Below, piece by piece: positions 13,801 through 25,803 of a stretch of DNA of 64,000 nucleotides. Position 1 is the stretch's first letter. Each line of letters starts with the position of its first letter. Location: the NCBI RefSeq assembly GCF_002078875.1, contig NC_034415.1, positions 23,274,331 through 23,338,330 on the forward strand, in the 5' to 3' direction. Under the pieces are notes generated by a model. It was not told the origin of the DNA. It was given only the letters and a program-made list of their open reading frames with translations, and made no database searches. The stretch is from Numida meleagris (Eukaryota > Chordata > Aves > Galliformes > Numididae). Both the position numbers and the translations under genes were made by a program.

Positions 13801-14028
13801 TTGCAAAATCATATGATTGTTCTTTTAGTACAGGAAAGACTCTCAAGAGTTTTAGAACAGAAAAATCCTATGTGATTTTTTTAGAACACCAAATATAATC
13901 ACTGTAACCCCCAGATTAAAGTGCCTTTCTCCTTCCATTATATAAATCCTACCCCAGATTAGAAGACAGAATCATATCTCTTTCTCCATTATGACCTCCA
14001 TTATGATTGACAGCAATCTTCATCTGCA
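10861..14028. other. Gene-free DNA; possible minus-strand LTR fragment near 11.7 kb
   Basis: No gene is recognised. A CpG-bearing patch at about 11640-11770 reads on the minus strand as an AATAAA signal followed by about 90 bases that could be LTR R-U5. This is only a suspicion, set out in the findings. At 13705-13724 a short perfect hairpin, TGCCAAA with TTTGGCA around an A run, is present. The rest looks unique and AT-rich. Confidence 0.6.
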
Positions 14029-14100
14029 GGGGCCTGCATTTGCTTTTACTGAAGTTAATGCAAAAAATCTAATTGGTTTCAATGACAGCAGGACATAGTC
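14029..14100. repeat. Ancient palindromic interspersed repeat fragment
   Basis: The left arm, TTTTACTGAAGTTAAT (inside 14041-14059), is an imperfect inverted copy of the right arm around TTGGTTTCAATGACAGCA (14073-14090), about 13 of 19 positions pairing. It is flanked by GGGGCCTG and CAGGACAT. The pattern of a strand and its complement both resembling 'TGAAGTCAATGG' is one I recognise from old repeats widespread in reptile and bird genomes, but I cannot name the family. It is heavily diverged, so the insertion is old. Confidence 0.45.
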
Positions 14101-17100
14101 TGAGGCACCATTTATGGGCCTTTCTGCAAGAAACTCGAGGAAAACATTTGTGACCATTATCCCCTGACTTTGAACATTTTTCTCTTTTTGTTTTCTCCCA
14201 TATTTCACATTTTTTAAATAGTTAATCATTATTGCTGGGGCTAGAAAGAAACCACGATGTGAGAAATGTATTCCATGGGTGCCTACGAATGATTTTAAAC
14301 TGCCAGCTCTCAGAGATTACTGGCTGGCTACACTCCTGCTCTGTTCCACAGTGTCAATTTCTATGTTGGATATTGTTCATTTTTGGAAAGACGTTCAGAA
14401 TTATATTTGGCTTCTGCATTAAAAATAGAGCTAATTTTTTTTTACATGAGTTTGAAGATGCAAAATGTTAGATTAACTGGGTTAGATTTTCATGGAAGCA
14501 CTGGAGGGCAAATTCTAAAGCCAGCATACTGACCTCAACCCTGTTATAGCATTCTCCATTACTCCATCATAAAAAGCCCTGAATATCTGCAGCCTTTGAA
14601 AGGCACTCATGGAAGACTGCATGGCCATCCACACATTTCCACTGAAACTAAGCTAGAGAAAAAGGATTTACCACTGCCCAAAACTTGGACTTTTGTAAAG
14701 TCAGGGCCCTGTAGGTGCTTGTTTTTGGATAAAGCTGTTAATATTTAGTAATTCTCACATTCTTAAAAAGTCTATTCTAAATTATCTCTCAAATTCTGAG
14801 GGAATTTCCAAGACATGAACAGCACAAGTTTATTAAATACAATTAGGAATCAAAGTTCAGACATACACCAGTTTAAAGGCAAACATGCAAACAAAATCTT
14901 CAGTCTCAACACCCTAGTTACCAAACATTTTCCTTCACAGAAGAGTCCAGGACTCCCTGCATACTGTGTTCTTTCCATTACAACCACAGCCAGAAAAAAA
15001 AACTGAGGCAAGTGAGAGAGGAATACAGAATAGGCAAAAGTGTTTTCAAGCACAAGATACAAAAGTATCCTGTTGGTTTTACTGGGATGCTTTTCCTTGT
15101 TGTTGGTTTTCTTCAATAGATTTGAAATAAAGCAGAAGTATCACTGAAAATGTAAAAAGAAATTCAGTGAAGAAGAAAATTAGAAGAAGATTGGCACTTG
15201 TCTAGGAGTGGGAACTCTTACCCACTATTTCCAAACAGAACAATAGAAAAGATCAGAATCCACACTGCTCACATTGTAATATTGCAAATCCACATCAGAA
15301 ATGGAAAAGAATTGAACTCAATCCATTGTTTGCTGGTGCTCATATTCTCAAATTTTCTCTGTAATCAGATCTAAACCCAGTACAAGGTGACTATCTCAAG
15401 TATCGAGAAACTAATTGCAGAAAAGGACTTCCTGATTACTTTGTTCCCTCAAAACAAGTATTTCCATATAGCTAAGAAATTATTATAAGGAGAGCCCAGC
15501 TGTGATCTATTCACATACAATAATACACAGTTCTTTTCTGAGCATATTATTTACATTATGGATTTTTTTATTGTCTTCTGTTACATTGACACAAAATAAT
15601 CTTTCATCTCCTTCCATGTTAAAGAAGTACAAGCATCCTTTGCCCTGTAAATAATTCAAAGACATAAATATTTTAAGAACAATAAGCAGTATATTTTGGA
15701 GCAGTAGAAGAGAAGTGAAATTAGTTATCTATATCTGAGACGTTGATTGCAGCAACATAATTGTTGTTCAGTTTTCATTGTCCTACAGTGAACCAAATCT
15801 CTCCCTTTACTTTCAAACACTGAATGTTTGGTTTCATCTGCCAGAGCAGTTTTGATGAAAAAACAGAAGCATTCAAGCATGAAATTCCAATGCTTTCAAA
15901 ATTCCTATGCTAAATAAAAGGAAAATTTACTTATAACAATTTGTTTGTCCTGCATACATCTTTTTAAAGTACGGTATAATAGTACGGTATAATAATCTCT
16001 TTCATAAATATTGTGCTTATGGGTTACTGGATACAACCTCAGAGTGTATTTGAGTATAATTAACTAGTGAGAATTTTTCAGTCAAAAGGAGGTTTTTTTT
16101 CCTTTATCAGACTGTAATAAGTTTGAAGTAAATTTCTTTTTCTTTTTATATTCATATAGAAACCACAGTTGAAATGATAAATCAAAACTGACCTACAGTC
16201 AGAAGTAATAGAAGTTTAGAAAGCTAAAGAATGTGCAGACACAGCAAAAATTAATTTGGGAATACCTTATTACTAGGTGTTGTTTTTTTTCCTGTGATCT
16301 GCGGACGGTTCCCAGATCTGCAATGCAAATCTCCAAAATTTGGTGTAGACAAGCTATAAGGCCTGGCAGGAGCTCTACATTAATAATGTCGATCCATACA
16401 CATTGTTTTCTTTTTCCCCTAAAAGATTAGCACAAAATCTGTGTATCCCTTTCTCTTCTTGGTGTTGGATAGGCCTGTTCCAAAACACGTGGAAGAAAAA
16501 AAGAGACTTTGAGCCTCTTTGCAGTAAGGAATTTAAGTCACAGCTGATCTGTTATTAGCTTTACAATACACAGTACAAAAAGTTTCAGAAGAGGATATAA
16601 AGCTATATGTTCCATTGGTTCATTGCTTACAGAACAAACAATAACCCATCTCTGAGCAGCCAACTCCTCTCACTCCTTCTGTCTCTCTGTCAGGATATTT
16701 TGTAATGGAGTATTTGGCTGCAGCTCTTTGACAGCTGCAAACATCACTGCTATGGGCAAGTGCTTACACTCCCATAAATTTATACCTTTGATTTAAATGA
16801 CATTTCTAAAGCCCCCATAGACATCATGAAATCCAGAGAAAAATCTCTATTTGATCAAGAGATTTCTATAAAGATGTTTGCAAATATACTTCTATTTTTA
16901 AGCCATTTACAACTATATGAAAAAAGAAGCATGCCCCACACTTCAGTAAATCCTAAGAGGGCTCCCCATCCAATTCCCCACATCACACTACACTGTATGA
17001 CAAATACAGTACTTGGAATTCAGACAACTGTCAAATGAAAAAAAAAAATTGAGGAAGTGATAGGACCAGGAGTATGGAAGCTAAGGATTGACTTAATTTG

Positions 17101-18403
17101 ATTTCTCTTCAGAAATGAAATATCCTATGGAAATCATTATCCATGTAAAACAGGGAGATTTTATAAGCAGCTGTTTTGGTTTTAATCCTTTTCTCATAGT
17201 TCTACAGTGCCTTTCTTTACCCTTTCTGAAGAATATGGTTTGTTATCCTTTGTTTTCTTCCCTCTTCCTGTTCATTTTAGAAGCAGAGAGTTATATTTAA
17301 AAAAAAAATTCAGAAGTCCAGTAAAAGTTCAGAAGGTGCCCCTGTGACCTTGATAAAGGACAGACTTGAAAAAAAAGACTGCTAAAAGGCAGCATAACTA
17401 AAAATTGGAAATATTCCATTAGAAAGGACAGGAAAAATAACCCCTTCAATCCCCAGAAATATCAGATAAAACTTGCCAAACGTTTGCCAAAAATGATAAG
17501 CAATTGTTACAACAACAACCTTTTAAAACTCATTTCTAACCCTACAAACGTATTTCTAGCCCTAAAAGAAAGCAGATCATAAATTGGTAAATAGGCTTAT
17601 CAGCTGGTGAAAAGAAACGATCCAATACACATTCTCTCATGGACATTTAAACATCCTTCATTTTAAAATCCAGACTAACTTACAGGCAAATATGTCATCA
17701 ATATTCTTCCAGCTCCATGTATCTAGGGAGCACATTTTCCCGTTGTGTAGCACCTTTGTTTTGGTCATTCTAAGACCACCTGTGGTGGATTGAATCTGGA
17801 AACCTCTAGGACCAGGTGGCTTTTAAATCTTGACTGAAATTCCAGTTTACCTCCCTCTCCTTGTTAGCCTGCCATCTCTACCTTGTCATTTTGGGACAGA
17901 CATAACGTTTCAGATGCACTTTATCACAATGAGAGAGGCTGATGAGGGGTCATCACATGTATCACAGTGAAATATTTGAAAAAAGTTACTGCTGGAACTG
18001 TAAGAAGTTATCTGTATAACCATGGATTTTGTTTAGATTACTTTATGAGGAAAAAACATGATAACAAGACATCCTAATTGACTGTATCTCATGGACTTTA
18101 AAAGTGTCAGAGCAATTTAGCCTTTAAAGAACTACATAAAATATTTTATCACATCTCTGCCTCAGTAACTTTAATAAACTATACAGCCTTCAGGGACCAG
18201 GCTCCTTATAAATTAAGTGCCTTCAACTTGCTGCAGAAGGGTCTTTATCTCTTGTCAGCTTAATTATGTGTTTAATTTTATTTTTAACATTTTTTACAAT
18301 GACCCACACCAATAGAAGCCTAGATTGTTTAATTAAACATACAAATATGGTTATACCTAGCACAATCAAAGCACTAATTTGTCATACTAATGTTTTATAC
18401 AGA
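14101..18403. other. Gene-free AT-rich DNA
   Basis: Nothing recognisable as a gene or a young transposon. It includes a 13-base tandem duplication at 15968-15993. The last part, from about 18180, becomes dense in TAAT/TTAATTAA-type motifs and leads into the first copy of the duplicated element at 18404. Confidence 0.65.
15968..15993 (+). repeat. Perfect 13-base tandem duplication
   Basis: The unit AGTACGGTATAAT occurs twice with no spacer and no mismatch. Each unit holds a CpG, so the two CpGs have not decayed. This points to a fairly recent slippage event. Confidence 0.95.
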
Positions 18404-18581
18404 GCTGATAGTTCCATTGTAGTGCTAATACACTAGTTTAGTCTAAACTTTATCAGCTCACCTTTCCAGCAATGATTTAAAGTTTAACTTTGTTCCATCG
18501 CCCTCTTACAACTAATTGGCTGTGGCTTTTCCCCAGTGTCTCAACAGAATCTAGACTCTAATAAGTTATTAAGCAATTACT
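18404..18581 (+). repeat. Duplicated 178-base element, copy A
   Basis: This element matches a second copy in the same orientation at 19868-20044. The first block (18404-18440, CTGATAGTTCCATTGT and onward) is identical to copy B at 32 of 37 positions. The last block (18553-18581) matches at 26 of 29. The blocks are 112 bases apart here and 111 in copy B, and the part between still aligns in patches such as CTTTGTT and GGCTTTTCC. The last block contains the palindrome TAATAAGTTATTA (18559-18571), then CAATTA, a homeodomain-type site. There is no coding frame. It is either an ancient low-copy repeat or a duplicated regulatory element. Flanks beyond the unit do not clearly align. Confidence 0.8.
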
Positions 18582-19867
18582 TATGCATTATTGCTTATGC
18601 ATGTGTGTTCCAAATTTACACTCTAATACAGAAAGGCTCAAATGAGTGTCTGGGTAGCAGAACACAGCTGCATATCACTTTTTCTTCAGCAGCAAAATTT
18701 GTATTATAAATATGAGACTAGAACAAAAAATCTGTGTTACAGATCTACAGAAAACATGCTGGAATGACACAGCCTTATCTGACACTCGAGGTCCTCAAGA
18801 CCAATATCACTACTAGCCAGCATGCAAGGTGAAACACAATGACTGCCACCACAGAGTGTAGAAGAAAAAGAGAGGAGCCAAGCCCAGGAGTCAGGCCTCA
18901 AGTTCTGATCTACACTGCATTAAGGACGAGAGATCCGAAATCAGAGAAGATCTTTGGGATCTGGGAGCTAGCAGGAAGCCACAGCGGTGAAGGCACCCCA
19001 GGGATGGGTCTTTTTTGGAAAATTATGTCTCCCCTTGGTGGCTCTCCTTATTCTAGCATTCCCCTTTGCACTGGCCCTTTCTCATCACTGAATTATTAGT
19101 ATTTCAATCCGATGATTTTTTTTATAGGCTGACTCATGATCTGTGCACACCAGGACCGGCAATAATGGTAGGGTAAACTTCCCTGCTTTAACATGAATAT
19201 ACCTTATTTCCCTGATGTGGAAATCTCCTGAGAGCTGGTAGCCACATAGCATGATACAAGAGGTCAGTAGTTTCAAGTATTCTGAAGGTCTGCAACAACC
19301 TCCCCACACTAGCCAAGTAACAGTCCTCACAAGCCATGACTGCAAGTCTGGTAATATGATGAAGGGGTATGCACAAGCTGTTTTGCTAATAGTCATGGTC
19401 AAAAGTCTTACTAATCCCCTACAGCTGATTAGGGAGAATGGCTAGCGGTGAGAAAATCCTTCATGCCACGGAAATGCCAGCTAGAACAATGGCTAACTAG
19501 TACTGGGGCTTTTTATAAATATGAATTTGAAACTCAGATCAGTGGAATTCAAATACACATTTTTTGAAGCCCTCAGTGCCAGGATGACACTGGGCAGTAG
19601 ATAGGAACAGGGCTTAGTGACATGAGTTTGATTGATGAGAGCTGCATCGTGCAAATGATATGCACAGTAACTACAGAAAGTGATAGAAAGCACCTGGAAA
19701 AAGTTCGCTTTGAAGGTCAAAGCTGACAGAACCTTTATATACGTGGGAAGATGCCAGTGGAAGAGCAATAACTTTTAAGAAAGCTACAAGAAGTAAAAAA
19801 CTGAAAAGTACAATTGCAAGATCTTGTGGAATTTATGGCTTGCTTGCTTAATACGTCTGTCTGGCTG
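18582..19867. other. Spacer between the two duplicated elements
   Basis: This stretch separates copies A and B. It contains short open frames on both strands (60-105 codons, about 18839-19445) with no recognisable domain. It has a locally higher G+C content around 18840-19090. I see no transposon that would explain the duplication. Confidence 0.6.
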
Positions 19868-20044
19868 ACTGATAGTTCCATTGTGGTAATAATACAATAG
19901 TTTAAAGTGAATTTCGATTGCCCATCTTTCTAGAAATAACATAGAATTTTCACTTTGTTTCACAGAACCCCTCAGACCGACAATGAATGGCTGCCAGCTT
20001 TTCCAAATGCATTTCAGACGCTAATAAGTTATTAGCCAATTACT
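19868..20044 (+). repeat. Duplicated element, copy B
   Basis: This is the partner of the element at 18404-18581, shifted by 1464 bases at its start and 1463 at its end, so there is almost no net insertion or deletion over 177 bases. The palindrome in this copy is longer: CTAATAAGTTATTAG (20021-20035) is perfect around its central G. CAATTA follows at 20037-20042. The two end blocks are better kept than the middle, which suggests those parts were retained after duplication, though two sequences cannot prove selection. Confidence 0.8.
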
Positions 20045-23000
20045 CTTGTCCCACATGCATCCAGGCATATCAGCACATTGAATTTAAAGATTCACTCACA
20101 CGTAATGGGAAAGTTTGAGAAACATTTTAGCTAGAATGCTTGTTTAAATAAAACACAGATTTGAGTATTTTCCTGCATATATCTTTTGAAGCTCTTTATT
20201 CTCTAGAATTTCATTTGTTCTTTGGCTTTTGCCTTCATTTGAAACTATGTTTTATTGATTACTCTCCATAGAGATTAGTTATATTATCAATTAAGAATAA
20301 CAAATTCAAGGTAGAAATAGAGAAGTATTTCAGAAACATTGCAGTTTTTAAAGAAAAACGTCAAAATCTTGTTTTAGTAGAAGCTAACTGTGATAGCTAC
20401 ATACTACAGGTATAAAAGTACAAACAGGTGACAGACTAAACAACCAAATGAAAGAAACTGATTTAAAACATATTATGCTGGTTCTCTCTAGCTGCAAAAC
20501 CAGCTGAATTAAAGATATGATTGAAAGCACCTGCTTTTCAAAGGTCTTGAATCTTGACTCCACAAGAGAGGATTCCAGTTGTTAAAATTAACAATTTAAC
20601 ATTTTTACCTTTAACAATGTTAATCCAAACTACCCACAATGGATGCTTGGATTCTGAGATGCTCCTTCAATTACTGTATGACTTTTAGACAGGTTACAAA
20701 CTCACAAAATCACAAGTTGCTCGTCTCTGTGCAAGTTGTTTTGTTTTTCTCTAATTTTTCATCTGAGCTCTGCAAACATTCAAGGTATATATACATAAAT
20801 AACAAGGGTGGAACTGGATTTGCAACGGGATAGCAGGCTGGCTTAGTAATTTCTAACGTTTTCCCATAGGTGGGCATTTAGATACCCAACAATCCCTGCT
20901 TCAGAAATGCCATGCTGCTAGCCAAGCAGAAGTGCACATGATCTGCTCAGGAAGCATATGCAAATCAAAAGTCTGGTGCTATGTTTGTAAGGAAAAATGC
21001 CCAAATCAAGACTTGCCAGCATCTTTAATCTTGTCCGTTTTCACAGAGATGATTTTGCAACCTTAATGCTGTTTTCTTTTTATAAATTGACACAGGGTTA
21101 TAGTTTTCTTTATATAAAACACATCCCACTACGAAACAGCTATCAGGTGAAATAATATTCACCTACTACAACTGTTTAAAAAATACCGTATCATACATTA
21201 CATTTGCTTTTATAAACCAGAAGTAGCAGAATCTCTCTTTACCTGCTAAAACCATCATCACTTTTACTTACTGTTAAGGGATGGATTTCTTCTGGAATTG
21301 TTCACTTTCAGAAGTTAAGCATGTCTTGTAAAGTCAACAGCTACTTTACTTAAGATCTCCATTCTAGGTCAGTACCATTTAAATGTCCATTTGCCTTTCT
21401 CATTGCTGTAAGCTTGGACAACAGCACACCTTAGGTTAATGCTAACATTTTAATTAGTTCAGAGCTGACAGCTATTTGTACTTTCAGTAATAAATTTTAA
21501 AGTCATTGGAAAGTAGATTAGTCTAATTTAGAAAAGCCTGCTCATGTGTTTCACTTCTCTGTTAAAGACAGACACACTCATCAGATTAAGCTCTAGCCTG
21601 AAAGGGAAACTGTTTTTCATAGCACTTACCTGACCTGATGGCAGCGAACAACATAAGAGAAACTCATTTGCAAGTAGGGTACCTAGAGATGTGGGCCGAT
21701 ACATGGAGATAATGGCTCTTTCATCAATTGATTTGGCCTTCCATAGTTTTGCTTTGTTGCTTGTGTTCTCCTCCAATACAACTGCCTATGGAGGTCACAA
21801 TGTTTGCAAGGAAATTAAATTGCTTTCCTCCTTTCACACCATTGGCTCGTCTACCTCTTCATGCACATTGCTAAAAATAACCCATACCACCAGAGTACTT
21901 GTCCATCTCAGGCTACAGGATTTCATTTATGACAAAGAAAACTAGTGTGCTCACAGGTAAGGTCTTAGTGGAAGGGGTGTTTTATTCGTGAGGAAGCTGA
22001 TTTTTCAAGTACAGAAAGTGACCCTGGCAGCTTGATGGGGTCAGGTCGGATTTAGCCGGTGACAAATTATGCACCAGTCATCATTCTTCTATGTATACAC
22101 CAGGGAATTAAAGAGAAATGAAAATTTGTTCCAGAGTACACAATTATTCCTTTGTGATTCTAGATGCTATATAAACATTTTTTGTTATTGTTTTTATTTT
22201 GTTTTTGGTGTTAGTTTTTTTTTTTTCAAATCTCTTCAACAGTATGAGATCCGATGCAAACTGGAAAAAGAAAATATTGTAACTTTACAAATTCATTCAC
22301 TGCTGTATCATCAGGTTTGAACCTTACATGTTCTCCCACAAATAAAATAGGAATGGTCTTGCTGTTACAGAGGCTGAATATGACTAGATAATGCATTTTG
22401 CAACAATGCCAATGGTTATTTTCTTTCACTCATCATCTTTTGTTCACTACCAGTTATTTCAGTTGGCAGATGTGGTTTTGCAGTCCTCTATAATTGTATC
22501 TGCTAGCGTTGCATAGCTGAAAGTTCTTCCCAAGAGCATCTTTAGATATTTCTTATGTCCACTGCAGGTCTGTTTCCCATTAGTTATTTCCTTACAGAAT
22601 AATTTCTTCAGTAAATGCCTCTTGTCCAACTGTGGAAGGCAATCTCTTTATCTGAGTGTGATAGAAAATGGTACTATACATTCCCTTTTCAGCTTCTGGC
22701 TAGCCTGGCACAAAAATGAAGTGAATCCTCACTAAGAGCTCAACTAACCTCACTGCAGATGTTTCTATAATTTCTTTCTATAATATTCTTCTACATTCCT
22801 GCAGGAGTGGAATAGAGAAGAACCTATCAGAGGATATTGCTACCAAAGGGGCAAAAGGAGCAGAATAATGTAGAATATACTAGATCAAATCAGTTTAGTG
22901 ATACTAAATTCACATCAAGCTATAGAGTTATTTCAAATATTTTAAGAAATTCTCTACATGCTTTGATTGTAGACATAAATTTGTGATACCCTAGAGATGT

Positions 23001-25491
23001 CAGTTATTCATTCAAAAAAGTTTTTCACACGATTTAGGAATTTATGTTTTTTTTTTTATTTACCCTGACCCTACATATGATCAAACAATATCTATTCCAC
23101 ATGTAACATTTTCACAACCACTTAAACGTATTTTTAATTCACTTCAAGTAATCAGTTGTATTAGTAATAAAAGTTCATTTTCTTTTGCTAGAAGTATTTT
23201 GCAACCCCATGCACATACACACACAGCAAGTGAGAGTAAATAATTGCTGCAACTATGCTGAAAAACTGCTAAAATTTAGACTTTGTTACCAACTAATTTG
23301 ATTTCTCACTTATATTAGAATCATCACAAACACTAATTTACAGCTGGTAGTCTCAACTGTTTATTCTCTTGCATGTTATTAAAGATGAGCATAAAAGTCT
23401 AAAACAAATGCAGAAATATTAAAACTGAAATTTCAAAACACATTGCTGAACTTTTATTTTTCCAATATATAATCAGTACCGTAAGATAGATTTTTTTAAT
23501 TCCTGCTCTTTTACAGGAAAAATCACTTCATCAGGAAACACCAGCTAGTTCTACACAAACTATTGTGATTCATTTTTCATTCAGAGGAGCTAATGCATAT
23601 CATAAGGAAACCAGTTGCCCACTCCTGCCAAGTATGGAGTACTGCATAGTACAAGATATAGCACTGGGACCTCTCCTGTTAAGTGAATGGAAAGAATAGC
23701 TGGGATACATTCTAACAGCATCCAGGTTGGGAAATACAGATGTGCACCAACTTTTGGAAGAGTTACCCAGCAGTGCCATTACAACAGAGACAGGCAGCAT
23801 TATCCACTTCCAAGTCCTTTAGTCAATCAGAGCTGTCAAGTTGCACCTCATACTTTTCTGATGTCAAGTTCTCAAGAATGTCCAACAGTTGTGTGCTTCC
23901 AAGTATTTTGCTGAAAACTGAAGGCCTTAAGCAAGAAAGCCTAATAGAATGTGTATAGAAATCATGCAAAGTGTTACTAAGGATGTGACAAATCACAGGA
24001 TAGGAATAGCTTCAAAGCCCAGCAGCATGTGCCAGTCTGTGCCCTGATTACTGATTAGCGTTCAGAAACATTTCAGAGAGAAGCCTGACTCTAGATGGAA
24101 TTGGAAGTGATATATGTTACGTGAGATGTACATTCATTTTCATAAGTGACTCTTCAGAGACTTTTGATAATTCCCAGAGGGACCTCCCTCCAATGATTTA
24201 ACAAAGTGATCAAGGATCAAGGCACCTAGAATTCACGAACAGCATGACACTGCCTCCCTTTCATGTCTGACATCCTAAGGACAAAGAAACTATGAAAGGT
24301 TCACAGCCGTAACAAAACTGAGAGTTGTTAAAATACAGCACTGTAGCGGTAATGATGACAGTTAAAAGGGAATTAGTATGAACTCAGCAAAAACTTTCCA
24401 TAAAACAAATTATTCTAGAAAAATTACTCTCTAAAACCTTTCAGTGTTAATCAGTGATACTTTTCATGCATCCCATATTCTTCCAGTATGACTCCACTAA
24501 CACAGCAGTATATCAGTTGGACTGTTATTGTTTGATACTCAGATCAGCAGGGCAACTTTCGTGTCCATTCCTTTTGTTATGCATTGCCTGTAAGACTGCT
24601 TAGCTACTCTCAGATGCCACTGGAGTCTACTTTCTTTAAGTTATGTTCACATTTAGATAAGGCACAGCATAAACTGATGCAGTGTCGTGACAATGTTAAA
24701 GAGACATCTATATTATGCCACATTCAATATCCCAGAATGCTGAAAGGGAGGACTGACGTGCTGCACTAGCTGTGGTTTGTCATGAAGATCATGAAGTTTT
24801 GCTAGAAGAACATTTCCAACTACTGAAGAATTCTCCATATATTCCTCAATAGAAATGTAAAGAAAGCATAGACAGATATGTATAAGAACCTACCAGGACA
24901 AGAAATCACTGACAAAATAAACTAATAGTTTCTCAGCATCTTGCAAACAAGTAAACACAAACAAAAAGGATGAAATAAAGCAGACAGGGATGCTAAAGTC
25001 CATATGTTACTGTAAGAAAAATTACTTTCAGAGATGGGCATCCGCAGGTGCCAGGCTTGTTTAATGAGAGGCCATGGCAGTTAACAGCACAGTGACAAGA
25101 TGAAGGGCAATGGAAATGGACTGATTCTTGAGTACAATCCACAGCAGAAAAATGCACATCCACATTGGAGTGCTATTGCCAGAACAGGTTAGGACAATAT
25201 GATATTAACTTTAAGACAATGAAAGTACATTAAAAAGCTTGACTGCCAGACAGATGTTTATAACTCCCATATTCTGCAGTCTAGGTTTGTTAGCAATGCA
25301 ATATTTACATATGATAATTAAGCACACATTTCTCTGCTACATATGGAATTGAATCCTAAGCTCCCTTCCCACATCTCAGTTGCTCAGCAGTTACTAACAC
25401 CATGTTCTCTGATTCAGTACAAAGCTTCCCCAACCTTGGTCTCAGGATGGTCTCTTGAAAGCACTTATTTGCCTAATTAAACTGCTTTAGT
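20045..25491. other. Gene-free AT-rich DNA
   Basis: No gene, RNA or identifiable transposon is seen. It contains T runs near 22217-22226 and 23048-23058 and a short CA tract near 23215-23224. Open frames of 60-85 codons occur on both strands without recognisable domains. Confidence 0.65.
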
Positions 25492-25803
25492 TCATAGAAT
25501 GGCTTGGGTTGAAAAGGACCTCAAAGATCATCAAGTCTCAACCCCCCTGCCAAGTGCAGGGTCGCCAACCACTAGACCAGGCTGCCCAGAGCCATGTCCA
25601 GTCTGGCCTTGAATGCCTCCAGGGACGGGGCATCCACAACCTCCCTGGGCAACCTGTTCCAGTGCGTCACCACCCTCTCTGTGAAAAACTTCCTCCTAAT
25701 ATCTAACCTAAATCTCCCCTGTCTCAGCTTAAAACCATTCCCCCTTGTCCTATCACTATCCACCCTCACGAACAATCGATCCCCCTCCTTGTTGAGAAGG
25801 TGA
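25492..25803 (-). mobile_element. CR1 non-LTR retrotransposon, 5'-truncated 3' end
   Basis: Read on the minus strand this is the end of a CR1 LINE: the last part of ORF2, a stop codon, and an 80-base 3' untranslated region that closes with the CR1-type terminus CCATTCTATGAA. CR1 is the dominant retrotransposon of birds and copies by target-primed reverse transcription, usually leaving 5'-truncated copies like this one. The 5' break is near 25803. The coding part keeps an open frame and the CpGs are partly intact, so this is the youngest recognisable insertion in the window. No target-site duplication is evident, as is usual for CR1. Confidence 0.97.
25572..25803 (-). pseudogene. C-terminal end of CR1 ORF2 (reverse transcriptase protein)
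   Basis: About 77 codons remain, all in one frame up to a natural stop (TAG at 25572-25574). The residues [17 protein letters not shown] and [10 protein letters not shown] are the standard C-terminal tail of the CR1 ORF2 protein, downstream of the reverse transcriptase domain. The endonuclease and polymerase domains are absent because of 5' truncation, so no active protein can be made. The Met at 25775 is internal and is not a true start. Confidence 0.95.

Noticed and set aside
23215..23224. Short CA dinucleotide tracts (also near 34413 and 41906)
   Set aside because: Only four to five units each; below the length at which they are worth listing as microsatellites.
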